Part shown: positions 8,434 to 17,826 of the stretch, in pieces
Position numbering within the stretch: position 1 is the first letter of the stretch
How the letters are laid out: every line of letters begins with the position of its first letter
From: Methylobacterium tardum
Lineage (GTDB): Bacteria > Pseudomonadota > Alphaproteobacteria > Rhizobiales > Beijerinckiaceae
Direction: 5' to 3'
Assembly: GCF_023546765.1 (NCBI RefSeq)
Contig: NZ_CP097484.1
Span: forward strand, 1,057,501 to 1,121,500
Length of the DNA: 64,000 nucleotides
Notes under the pieces: generated by a model
Seen by the model: the letters and a program-made list of their open reading frames with translations, nothing else
The model's database searches: none
What the model was told of the DNA's origin: nothing
Program-made: the position numbers and the translations under genes

Positions 8434-11101
8434 GCCTGAGCCTCGGCGTCGTGGCGGACCGGCGGGTGAGCGGCCGCATCCGACGACGGGTCCGCTCCAC
8501 CCGAGCCCAGTTCACGCAGATCCGTCTCGCGCGTTCCGATCATGCGCTCGACCAGGGCCAAAGCGGACTCCTGGAGTGCGCGCCGGGTCGGCTCCAGCGG
8601 CGCCTTCCCCCAAGCCCGGGCCGCCGCGTAGGCGGCCGCGTAGGCCGCGTCCCAGCCGGCCGCGAAGATCCGCGAGCCGGCGGCGTCCAGATCGTCCCGG
8701 ATGGCGGCCCACGCGGCCTGATGGGCCGCGTCCCAGGCTGCGGCCCGGACCCCGGTCCCCGTCTGGCGCAGGGTGGGATTCGCGACCGCTGCCCGCTTGC
8801 GCGCCCATTTCAGGTGATCGAACCAGGCAGCCAGATCGGCGACGTCCGCGACGACCGGCCTGTTGGCCAGTTCGTCCGCCTCGACATTCAGCTTGGCGAG
8901 GCGGAACCACGCCGGCACGTGGGTGCGGACCAGCCAATCCACGACCAGGGCGACGCGCCGGCGCTCCAGCGCCTCCGAGCCGCGCGTGCCGACGAGGCGT
9001 GGCACGAGCGGGAGGATCAGGGCGTCGCGTGCGTCCTGGGACAGGCGGTCGCTCCAGGTCCCGATGAAGGCGGCGAGACTCGGCGACGCACAGGCCGGCT
9101 GATCCGAGTGAGGCTCGCCCGCGACGTAGGCCACCGCCTCGAGGGCGCACAGGCCTGCCTCCGCGCCGGCATGCCAGCCAGCCGCCAGTGTCCTGACGCG
9201 CGCGAGCCGGTCGGGATCGACGCGGGCGGCCCCCACCGTCTCGGCCTTCCAGGACCCGGCTGGGTCGCGATCCGGCACCCGGATCGGCCGGTCGTCCGCA
9301 ACCTGGACCGCGAACCCGGCCGGCTTCCCGGTCGCGACCTCGGTCTCGAGCGCCGCCACGGCGGCCGCGACCTGTTCGGGATCGACCGTGTAGCTCACGT
9401 GGAAGGCGTGCACGCCGGGACGCGGGAGCGTGCGGCCGCGCAGGAATAGGATCCGCGCGCCGCCAACCTCGATACAACTGGTATATCCTCGGAAATTAAA
9501 GGACAACTCCTCGTGAATTAGGCCGATGATCCGGGACGCAGGCCTGCAGAACAGGGCATTGCACAGTGCCGAGCTAGATGATCCAACCACCAAAGCTGCC
9601 GAGTGGAAGGCCTCGACCTGTTCAAGGAACGACATCGTCTCCGGGTAGATGATCTCGAAACCCAGGGGGCGCAGCCGCTCGGCGATCTCCGCCTCGTTGA
9701 CGAGGGCGCGCTGGGAGAAGGCCTTGCGGGAGATGAACAGGCGCCGGTCGGTTCGGCCCGAGAGGATGCCGCACTCGCGGGCGCGGTCCAGGATCCGCTG
9801 ACGCACAGCCGCGAAGACGTCGGCCGGCCAAACTGTGTCGTAGAACGGGCGGCCTGGCTTCATGTCGAAGGGAAAGAAGGCCGGAACCGGCGCCATGCCG
9901 AGGAGCCCGAACGCCACGGGTTTGGGCGGCAGCTTGATCACGAGACGGTCGCGCGTATCGAGTAGGCGCAGGATCTCCTCGTGCGAGCCGGGCATGTGGT
10001 CGTCGATGCAGAGTGAAATTCCCTCTGGGCATCGTGGGTCGTTGTAGCAGAGCATCCGCGGAACGAACTCCAAGAGCCAGTGCCCGTAGTTCCGGCTCTG
10101 AAATCCAAACATCATCAGCCCGGCTTCGATTTCATGCTCATCCTCGGGTACCTCCACGATGGCACGCCCGGCGCCGAAGGCGGCGGTCATGATCTGGTCG
10201 GGGTTGAGGCCGTCCTGCAGCAGGATGTCTGGGCGGCGCGGATGGGCGGCGAGGTCGTAGACGAGCTTGCCGCCGGCGATGACGACGTTGCTGCGCGGAT
10301 AAGCGCGCGCGTCGTCGAGAAAGGCGAGGTACTGGGCCGGGATGTCCAGGCTGCCGGGCTCCGACCGTAGGGCAGGGGCTTTTCCCAGAAGCGCAGCTCG
10401 GGCGCGACGATGCGGCGCTCCGGGAGCATCGTGATGGCGCGCGCGCCGCCCGCCGCCGCGAGGTCCTGGACGGAGACGATGTCGTAGGCTTCCAGCGGAC
10501 CGGAGCCGGTGACGTGGCGCGTCGTCTCGTGCAGCGCGATCGCCGCGTCGAAGCGCCCGTCCTCCAGCAGCGTATCGAGGAGCAGGCGGCGCAGGTTCTT
10601 GACCTTGGTGCTGAGCCGATCGCCGTCCTCGGTCGTCACGCCCGCATCGCCGCCGTTGAGGTCGTAGGCGAGGCGGTAATAGTGGAGGCACGGCTCGGGC
10701 TGATTGCGGCACTCGTGGGCCCATCCGAGCCGCAGCAAGGTCGCGAGCCCGTCCTGGATCAGGGTGGGCGCGTCAGCGTCGGCGCGCAGCTGCGCGACAT
10801 AGGTCTCGGCCTCATCGAAGCGGCCGCGCGCGCACAGGTCGCGCAGGCGCACCGTGGCGGCGTCCCGCGCCCAGCGCACGCGCTCGCTGGGGACCAGCGC
10901 GGCGATCAGGTCGTAGGTCTCTGCTGCGGCGCCGAGCCGATCGTCTCCCTCCAGCCGGAACGCGAGGGTCTCAAGATGCCGGCACAGGGCGGCGCGGCGC
11001 GTCGGATCGTGATCCGTGGCAGCGAGAGAGCGCAGCCGCGCGACAACGTCCGACGCGTTGTCGCGATTGGCCGTCCGGATCAGATCGATGAAGGTGTCCA
11101 T
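8430..11101 (-). pseudogene. GT61-like glycosyltransferase with TPR-like N-terminus and Ala/Trp-rich C-terminus, one frameshift
   Basis: Two overlapping minus-strand frames make a protein of about 890 residues. The N-terminal 250 residues are helical, TPR-like. The middle is a GT61/DUF563 core with SRNYGHWLLEFVPRML, FISRKAFSQR, and FHSAALVVGSSSSALCN. It is clearly paralogous to the product at 13309, which also carries GHWLLEFVPRM. The last 400 residues have no counterpart in the paralogue and include an Ala/Trp repeat (AAWDAAHQAAWAA, AGWDAAYAAAYAAA). The frames join at about 10372, where one C seems to be missing from a CCCTGCCC context: the frame ending WEKPLP should continue as ALRSEPGSLDIP. 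ATG 11101 (GAGG upstream) matches the paralogue's start. Either a recent frameshift or a sequencing deletion. Confidence 0.75.
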
Positions 11102-11344
11102 CGGCCTCATGTCAGTCGCACGCCTGATCGAACCTGCTCGTTCGCGCGCCGACCGGGCAGCGCCCTTTTGCGGGCGGTGTACTGGAAGGGACGCCCCGTG
11201 ACGAGGCACCCGAGCGCTGGAGAACGCACGCGGTCTCGTGTAGGGCAGGGCGCCGGACAGGCAGGGAACCCCGCGCATGGACGTTGACCGGATCGACAGG
11301 CCTTCGTCGGGACCGATGCGAGTCAGATCGCGGATTCCGGCGCG

Positions 11345-11989
11345 ATGACGATCCGCCTCGTTCTTTATGGCGCAGGCGCGCTCGCGCGCGAGATCGTGGA
11401 CGCTTTAGATCGCCTAAATGCGCAGGAGACCGCGATTGACCTGCAGGCGAGCATCGTCGATCCCGGGATCGACGCACCGGAGACGTTCCGTGGCCGGCCG
11501 GTGGTGCGCGACGTGCAAAGCTTCGCGGGCGACGCGGACCTGCGCTTCGTTGTAGCTCTGGGCGAGCCTGGGTCCCGGGCTCGGGCGGTCGAGTATCTCC
11601 GGACGGAGATCGGCGCGCAGTTCACGTCGATCATCGATCCTGGCGTGTTGGTCGGGGCGAGCAGCCGGATCGGCGCAGGCGCGGTGATCCTTGGCCATTC
11701 CTCCATCACGGCGGATGCGCGGCTCGGAGAGAATGTTCTAGTCAATCCGGGCTGCACCGTCGCCCACGACGACGTCCTCGAGGACTTCGCGACGCTGAGC
11801 CCCGGTGTCCACCTGGCCGGGCATGTCCGCGTTGAGGAGGGGGCGTTCCTGGGCACCGGGGCCTGTGTGATCCCGCGCATCCGCATCGGTGCGCACGCCG
11901 TGGTCGGCGCCGGCGCCGTGGTCATCCGGAACGTGGCGCCCGGCCAGACGGTGTTCGGCAATCCTGCCCGGCCCTTGCGGCGTGCCTAG
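11345..11989 (+). CDS. NeuD/PglD-type sugar O/N-acyltransferase
   Basis: A 214-residue acyltransferase of the left-handed beta-helix superfamily. The N-terminal Rossmann-like domain begins LVLYGAGALAREIVDAL, as in NeuD and PglD. The C-terminal half shows hexapeptide repeats (GVLVGASSRIGAGAVI, GENVLVNPGCTVAHDD, GAVVIRNVAPGQ). HD in AHDD is the usual catalytic His position. Such enzymes acetylate a 4-amino or other amino sugar, or an acid sugar, with acetyl-CoA. The next gene is a DegT aminotransferase, the classic partner that installs the amino group, so N-acylation of a nucleotide-linked amino sugar is the likeliest role (inference). It begins the plus-strand cluster that diverges from the GT61-like gene. 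Confidence 0.85.
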   Translation: MTIRLVLYGAGALAREIVDALDRLNAQETAIDLQASIVDPGIDAPETFRGRPVVRDVQSFAGDADLRFVVALGEPGSRARAVEYLRTEIGAQFTSIIDPGVLVGASSRIGAGAVILGHSSITADARLGENVLVNPGCTVAHDDVLEDFATLSPGVHLAGHVRVEEGAFLGTGACVIPRIRIGAHAVVGAGAVVIRNVAPGQTVFGNPARPLRRA

Positions 11990-12143
11990 AGCGGAGAGGG
12001 CAAGACCGCGGCTGAGGTTTGGGCCCGGGTCTGAGCCTGGGCCGGCGCCTTCCGTGCTCCCGCCCGGCCATGTATAGCGGGCCGCGTCACCCGAGCATGC
12101 GTATGAGGACGGTGGCGGCAGACAGTCAGGACGTGTCTCGGCG

Positions 12144-13253
12144 ATGATCCCTGTGCTCATTCCAAGTCTGCCGGAGACGGATGCAATCATTCCGTATCTG
12201 CGGCGGATCGATCAGGCGCGCATCTACAGCAATTACGGGCCGCTCTCCCGCGAGTTCACCGACAGGCTCTGCCGTTTCGTGTCGGAACGGGCCGGCGGCG
12301 CCCCAGTGGCAGCGACGCTCACTGGCAGCGGCACCACGGCCATCGAGCTCGCCTTGCGCTACCGGATCGCCGGCCGGGGCGGCCGGCTCTGCCTGATGCC
12401 CGCCTACACCTTCGCGGCCACCGCGCATGCGGCGGTCAATGTCGGCCTGGAGCCGTTCTTCGCGGATGTCGATCCCGAAACCCTAGCGCTCACGCCTGCC
12501 ATCGCCGTACGGGCCCTGGCGGCGGCCGAGGGAGATGTCGCCGCCGTGGTGGTGGTCAGCCCATACGGCGCCCCGATCGACATCGCCGCCTGGGAGGCAT
12601 TTGAGGCGGCACACAAGATCCCGGTGGTGTTCGACGCCGCCGCCGCCACGCTCAACCTGCACCGCGTGGCCGCGCAGCCAATCTGCGTCAGCCTGCACGC
12701 CACCAAGGCGCTCGGGATCGGGGAGGGCGGGGCAATCCTCACCACCGACACTGATCTGGTGGCCCAGACCACCGCCATGACGGGCTTCGGCTTCTCGGTG
12801 AGCAGCCGCGTCTCGGAGGTGCGGGGCGGCAATTACCGGATCTCAGAATACGCCGCCGCCGTCGGGCTGGCGGTGTTCGACGGTCTCGAGGCGCGCATCC
12901 GGCAGTTGCGAGAAGCCTCGCTGGCCTATGTCTCGGGCTTCAACCGGATCGGCGTGCGCATGCAGCCGGGCTTCGGCACGGATTGGCTGACCATGACGAT
13001 CGCCGCGCTGTTCGAGCCCGCCGCCGCCGAGGTGGTGACGGCCGGTTTCGACGCGGACCGGATCCAGTGGCGGCGCTGGTACGGGACCGGATGCCACGTA
13101 CATCCCGCCTTCGCCACGTGCCGGCACGACGGTCTCGCGCGGACCGCCGCGGTGGCCGCCGGCGCCATCGGTGTGCCGTTCTTCCCGGCGATCACGCCGG
13201 AGCAGATCGGCGCGGTGTGCGGCTGCGTGGAGCGGTCTCTGGCGGCCCGCTGA
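12144..13253 (+). CDS. DegT/DnrJ/EryC1/StrS-family PLP aminotransferase
   Basis: A 369-residue, fold-type I PLP enzyme that transaminates a keto-sugar nucleotide. LTGSGTTAIELAL near residue 57 is the cofactor-phosphate site, PAYTFAATAHA follows, VVFDAAAA holds the PLP-nitrogen Asp, and HATKALGIGEGG contains the Schiff-base lysine. Length is normal for the family. ATG 12144 lies about 10 bases after CAGGACG. It follows the NeuD-like gene by 154 bp and precedes the second GT61 gene, giving amination, acylation and transfer genes in a row. The stereochemistry and exact sugar (3- or 4-amino) cannot be read from the sequence. Confidence 0.88.
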   Translation: MIPVLIPSLPETDAIIPYLRRIDQARIYSNYGPLSREFTDRLCRFVSERAGGAPVAATLTGSGTTAIELALRYRIAGRGGRLCLMPAYTFAATAHAAVNVGLEPFFADVDPETLALTPAIAVRALAAAEGDVAAVVVVSPYGAPIDIAAWEAFEAAHKIPVVFDAAAATLNLHRVAAQPICVSLHATKALGIGEGGAILTTDTDLVAQTTAMTGFGFSVSSRVSEVRGGNYRISEYAAAVGLAVFDGLEARIRQLREASLAYVSGFNRIGVRMQPGFGTDWLTMTIAALFEPAAAEVVTAGFDADRIQWRRWYGTGCHVHPAFATCRHDGLARTAAVAAGAIGVPFFPAITPEQIGAVCGCVERSLAAR

Positions 13254-13308
13254 GGCGCCGCATTGGGCGCGCCCTGCGGTCGCGTACCGAGAGGAACGGT
13301 CGAGAACG

Positions 13309-15081
13309 ATGCAGGGCGACTTCCGGCGAATTCTGACGCAGGCCAACGAATCGAAGGGCGCCGCCGCGCTCGACGCGATCGAGAGCGGCCTGTCCGTGCC
13401 GACGGAGGGCCGGCCGGCGGTCGCCGCGCAGCACCTCGCTACCCTGGCCTTTCGCTTCCAGGGCGAGAACCGGCTCGACCTCGCGGCGCGTGCCTATGAC
13501 CTCGCGGCCCGGGTGACACCCGCACAGGCGGCGTCCTACAGGCTCGCCGCCATCCGGACACGCATCCTCGACCTGTGCCGGCGCAAGATGTTCGATCCGG
13601 TGGAGGGGCTGCTCCAAGAGCTGCGGGCGGCCAAGGCGGAGGCCGGGGATCGCGGGCAGAACGACCCGTCCCTCATCCACATCGCCTGGGATTACGAGCT
13701 CGCCGGCGATGCCGAGGGCGCGGTGCGCAGCTACCTCCTCTCGCGCGTCGCGCGGGACCTGCTGGGCGGCCAAGCGCTCACGATCGACGGCGACACGCTC
13801 GAGCGCAAGATCCGGAATCTCCGCATCCTGCAGATGAATGCGCTGGCCGAGGAGGGCCGGCACGAGGAGGCGCAGGCGCTCCACGAGCGGACCCGGCACG
13901 TTCTGGGGCTCGGCCCGCTGCGGATATACGACATCGTGTCCGCGCGCGAAGCCGCCGCGGACGGGGAGGGCGAGTACCGCGAGTTGCTCGGCCCCCGCCG
14001 GATCACCGAGCCGGAGATCGCCTTCCTCGAAGGACCGGTGGCGCTGACCTCGTCGTGCGGATCCCTCGACGCGCCGCCGCAATACGTCGCCCGTTTCAAG
14101 GACTGCCTGACATTCCCGCGCAGCAACATCGTGCTTCAGGGGAACCGCCTGATCTACGATCTGGCCGCACACCCGCTCGCCGGGGTCGCGGACATCAAGG
14201 ACGGGGTGAACCCCGACCAGATCATGACTGCGGTCTACGGCGCCCGGCGCGCGCTCGCCGAAGAGCCTGCCGAGACGCAGAGCCTTGATGCCGGGCTGAT
14301 GATGTTCGGGCTGCAGAGCAAGAACTACGGCCACTGGTTGCTCGAGTTCGTGCCACGCATGCTCTGGTTCAACGACCGCGCATGTCCGTCAGATTTCCCG
14401 ATCTGCATCGGCGATCATATGCCGGAGACGCATCGGCAGATCTTGGAACTGCTCGATGAGCGCGACAGGCGAATCCTGCCGCTGTCGACACAAGCGATCC
14501 GCTTCGGAGAACTCGGCGTCGCTCCGGTGCCGACCTTCTTCCCGTTTGACTCGCGACCTGGCGTGCCGGTCTACGACGCGGTCTGGCCGGCGGATGTCCT
14601 CGGCGCCATGCGGGGCGTGGTGCTCGAGCGACTGGCGGCGCGCGGCGTCGATCTCCGGCCTTCGGGACGCAAGATCGTGCTCTCGCGCCGGGGCTTCGCG
14701 CAGCGCCAGCTTCTCAACGAGGCGGAGATTATCGACGTGCTAACGCGGCAGGGTTTCGAGGTGGTCTATCCTGAGAAACTGTCCTTCGCCGAGCAGGTCG
14801 CACTCTATCACACGGCCAACACGATCGTCGGCTCGGCGAGTTCCGCGCTCACCAACTGTATCTTCTGCAATTCTCGCGCGCGGGTAATCGCGCTGATCCA
14901 CGAGGATCGGTCGTTCAATTTTCGTGGATACAGCAGCATGATTCGGTCGAGCGGGGCCGATTTGCTCTTCATACGCGGCAAGACCGTCGCCGGGGCGGCG
15001 GTGCACGCCTTCCACGCCAACTATTCAGCCGCCCCCGCCCTCGTTCTGCGTGGCCTCGAAGCCCTGTCCGGAAGAGATTGA
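13309..15081 (+). CDS. GT61/DUF563-family glycosyltransferase with TPR-like N-terminus
   Basis: A 590-residue paralogue of the product at 8430-11101. The first 230 residues are TPR-like helices. The DUF563 core follows: FPRSNIVLQGNRLIYDLAAH, SKNYGHWLLEFVPRML with the conserved His, IVLSRRGFAQRQLLNEAEI, LYHTANTIVGSASSALTN and a final strand through FNFRGYSSM. GT61 members transfer pentoses or amino sugars in plants and bacteria, and DUF563 proteins are common in capsule loci. No membrane segment is seen. ATG 13309 is preceded by GAGAGGAAC. Unlike its paralogue it is intact and lacks the Ala/Trp-rich tail. The donor might be the amino sugar made by the two genes before it (inference). Confidence 0.85.
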   Translation: MQGDFRRILTQANESKGAAALDAIESGLSVPTEGRPAVAAQHLATLAFRFQGENRLDLAARAYDLAARVTPAQAASYRLAAIRTRILDLCRRKMFDPVEGLLQELRAAKAEAGDRGQNDPSLIHIAWDYELAGDAEGAVRSYLLSRVARDLLGGQALTIDGDTLERKIRNLRILQMNALAEEGRHEEAQALHERTRHVLGLGPLRIYDIVSAREAAADGEGEYRELLGPRRITEPEIAFLEGPVALTSSCGSLDAPPQYVARFKDCLTFPRSNIVLQGNRLIYDLAAHPLAGVADIKDGVNPDQIMTAVYGARRALAEEPAETQSLDAGLMMFGLQSKNYGHWLLEFVPRMLWFNDRACPSDFPICIGDHMPETHRQILELLDERDRRILPLSTQAIRFGELGVAPVPTFFPFDSRPGVPVYDAVWPADVLGAMRGVVLERLAARGVDLRPSGRKIVLSRRGFAQRQLLNEAEIIDVLTRQGFEVVYPEKLSFAEQVALYHTANTIVGSASSALTNCIFCNSRARVIALIHEDRSFNFRGYSSMIRSSGADLLFIRGKTVAGAAVHAFHANYSAAPALVLRGLEALSGRD

Positions 15082-15147
15082 TCCTCGAACGCTATGCAGC
15101 TTCCGGCTCCTCGGTGAGGGGCACGACGCCCATTCAAGAGTTTGCAC

Positions 15148-17574
15148 ATGACCGACGATCAACGGTGGCGCGGCTTCATCGACTTCATCGGCGAGCCTCT
15201 CGTCACCGGATGGGCCTTCGACCCGCGCAATCCGAATCTGCCTCTCCTCGTCCAGATCACTGCAGCCGGCGGCAAGACGGAGATCGTGAAAGCCAACATC
15301 TTCCGGCAGGATCTCAAGGACCATGGCATCGGCGACGGCCGGCACGGCTTCGTCGCCGACCTGCAGAACTTCTCGGCCCTGGACGGTGCTATCGAGATCT
15401 CGATCCTCGGCAGCGACTGCGTTCTGGCCAAGGAGATCCACTTAGACGCCCTGAGCCTCCGCAGCGCCGTTCCGCCGATCCCCGAATCGTTCGTCGCCTT
15501 GATGGTGCTGATGGCCGCTGAACTGCGAGCCACAGCGGACTCCGCGGTACAGAACGGAGCCGGACAGGTTCGTCCGTCGGGGGAGATCCAACCCCCGTCC
15601 ACCGGCCGGCAGCTCTCGGCCATCCTTCTGGAAACGGCTCGCCCCGAGCGTGATCCCGACGGCCTGATCTCGAAATTTCTCCGCTACGAGGTGATCCGGT
15701 CGGGTGGGCGGGACCTCAAAGCCAAGCTGTCCGGCACGACGAAGGACCGCCTGAACGTCCTGCTGTGGTACATCGCAGAGTATAGTCTGAGATGGGGCCG
15801 GTCACTGAGCGTCCCGCTCTCGGAGAGTCAGCTCCGGTTCCTCAACGACCCGTTGCCGGTCGACGGATTCCCGGCCAGTATTAGCGTAGCCCTTTGGAAC
15901 CTCCTAAGGCGCGACCGCCCGGACCTCATCGATATCACCAAGCCGGAGGTGGAGAACGAGGCCCTCTACTGGTGGTGTTTTGAAAAGACTCTGCAGCTAA
16001 ACCTGGAACGCAAGCTTGTGACGCCTGAACAGGTCTCCGCGCTCCGGAGAGTTGATCAGGCGCCCTATGGCAGATTTCCACTCAGCACGTTCATGCGGCT
16101 GCATATCGCCAAGAACCCCGAACTGCAGTGCTTGAACCTGCACAGCGCCGCCGGCCGGTTGGCGGCGCTGCACTATTTCCTTCTGTTGAGTTGCAAGCAT
16201 CCCCACATCGCCGAGCTTCTTCCGGTCCAGTCGCTGCGGGCGCTCCTCGCATCACGAGCAGACGGCACTAACACCTTCGAGGACAATCTGTCGTTCCTCC
16301 TCCGAGATGCCCCTGACGCCGGCAACCTCGCCGGACAGGCACGCTCGAACAGCGCGGGCGGCGCCGGCGCGTCGAATGCGGGACCGCTCCAGGGCGCCCG
16401 GCGGGATACGACGTCGACGGCGCGTCCCTGCCAGGCACCGGACGAGGGTGTCACCGTCATCGGTCCCATCGAGAAGACGTCAGGGCTCGGGCAAGCGACG
16501 CGCCTCTCGTATCAGATTCTCGAACGCAGCACCGCGCCTTCGCTGTCGGCGATGCCGTTCAACGTTGAGAACCCGGCTCTCATCGGCTTCTCAACCAAGA
16601 TCGGCTATCGTCCGTATGACCGGCCGCATCGCATAAATTTGTTACACCTCAACGCCGAAGCCGTCCCGCTCGCCTTCTCCATTCTGCCAGAAGCGACGTT
16701 TCAGAACAGCTACAACATTGGGTATTTTTTCTGGGAGCTTAACAAGATGCCCGAGGCGCATTTCCTCGCGCTCGACCTCTTAGACGAGATCTGGGTTTCT
16801 TCGGAGTACGTCCGGACAATATACGAGGCGCGGACCGATAAACCCGTGGTGAATGTCGGCATGGCCGTCGAGGACCTGCCGCCGGATCTCCGACCACATC
16901 TCGGCTTTCGTCAGGACGGGGTGTTCACCTTCCTCACGACCTTTGACTCTTTCTCCTTCGCCGAGCGAAAGAACCCGCTGGCGGTCATTCGCGCCTTCCA
17001 GGCAGCCTTCGAAAGGGAAAACCGAGAGGTCGCCCTCATTATAAAGACCTGGAATAGGAGCCGGGTCTCGGATGCTTACCAAGTCAGCGTCTGGCGCGTG
17101 ATAGACAACCTCATCCGAGACGATCCTCGGATCCGGGTCATCGGCGAGACTTTCACCTACGAACAAATTCTTTCCTTGAAGCTGGCCTGTGATTGCTACG
17201 TGTCTCTACACCGGGCCGAAGGCTTCGGCTTCGGCATGCTGGAGGCGATGCAACTCGGGCGCCCCGTGATCGCAACAGCGTATTCCGGGAACATGGAATT
17301 TTGTACGCCGGATAACTGCTACCTGGTCGATTACGACTTGATAGCAGTTGGGCATGACGAGTACCCGGGCGTTGAACGCGGTAGCACATGGGCCGATCCG
17401 AAGATCGCCAGCGCCGCCGCCGCCATGCGAGAGGTGCTGTACAGCCGCGACGAGATGGCGCGACGGGGTATGCGCGCCGCCCAATGTGTCAAGAACAACT
17501 TCAGCATCGACGCCATTTCGAAACGCTACAATCGTCGGCTGGATAGCATCCGCTCCCTGTTCGACGCTCCTTAA
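15148..17574 (+). CDS. GT4-family glycosyltransferase with an N-terminal GWAFD domain
   Basis: An 808-residue protein. Residues 1-75 contain the pattern GWAFDPRNP...DLKDHGIGDGRHGF, a small beta domain often found at the ends of bacterial glycosyltransferases. A helical middle follows, then a GT-B fold from about residue 430: GPIEKTSGLGQATRLSYQIL, FTFLTTFDSFSFAERKNPLA, then SLHRAEGFGFGMLEAMQLGR, whose E-x7-E placement is the GT4 retaining-transferase signature. The start is ATG 15148 with CAAGAG upstream. It follows the GT61 gene by 66 bp and is likely co-transcribed. Sugar specificity unknown. Confidence 0.85.
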   Translation: MTDDQRWRGFIDFIGEPLVTGWAFDPRNPNLPLLVQITAAGGKTEIVKANIFRQDLKDHGIGDGRHGFVADLQNFSALDGAIEISILGSDCVLAKEIHLDALSLRSAVPPIPESFVALMVLMAAELRATADSAVQNGAGQVRPSGEIQPPSTGRQLSAILLETARPERDPDGLISKFLRYEVIRSGGRDLKAKLSGTTKDRLNVLLWYIAEYSLRWGRSLSVPLSESQLRFLNDPLPVDGFPASISVALWNLLRRDRPDLIDITKPEVENEALYWWCFEKTLQLNLERKLVTPEQVSALRRVDQAPYGRFPLSTFMRLHIAKNPELQCLNLHSAAGRLAALHYFLLLSCKHPHIAELLPVQSLRALLASRADGTNTFEDNLSFLLRDAPDAGNLAGQARSNSAGGAGASNAGPLQGARRDTTSTARPCQAPDEGVTVIGPIEKTSGLGQATRLSYQILERSTAPSLSAMPFNVENPALIGFSTKIGYRPYDRPHRINLLHLNAEAVPLAFSILPEATFQNSYNIGYFFWELNKMPEAHFLALDLLDEIWVSSEYVRTIYEARTDKPVVNVGMAVEDLPPDLRPHLGFRQDGVFTFLTTFDSFSFAERKNPLAVIRAFQAAFERENREVALIIKTWNRSRVSDAYQVSVWRVIDNLIRDDPRIRVIGETFTYEQILSLKLACDCYVSLHRAEGFGFGMLEAMQLGRPVIATAYSGNMEFCTPDNCYLVDYDLIAVGHDEYPGVERGSTWADPKIASAAAAMREVLYSRDEMARRGMRAAQCVKNNFSIDAISKRYNRRLDSIRSLFDAP

Positions 17575-17826
17575 CCGGTAGGGTTCAACGAGAGGACGCT
17601 CGCAGCGGTGATCCGCACCATCGAGCGGCAGCGAGGCGCGAGATCGCGCGGATCGGTCGAGTTTGTGTCCGAAGTCCGCGTGCGTACAGCGATCTTACTT
17701 CCACAGACCGGATGGGGGCTGGTTGCCCCTGAGCGCGATGAGGTTGGAGCGGAGGCATGCCGAGCACGTCAGCCAAGCCTCTTACCGGTCAGAACCTATC
17801 TACATTACCGCGCAACCGGATCTGGG
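17575..17826. other. Intergenic stretch, no gene seen
   Basis: Between the stop of the GT4 gene and the inferred C-terminal stop of the beta-helix gene on the other strand. Short frames here have no recognisable motif. Nothing else is supported. Confidence 0.4.

Noticed and set aside
13192..14334. 380-codon minus-strand frame
   Set aside because: Mirror of the intact GT61 gene; no motif, low-complexity composition.
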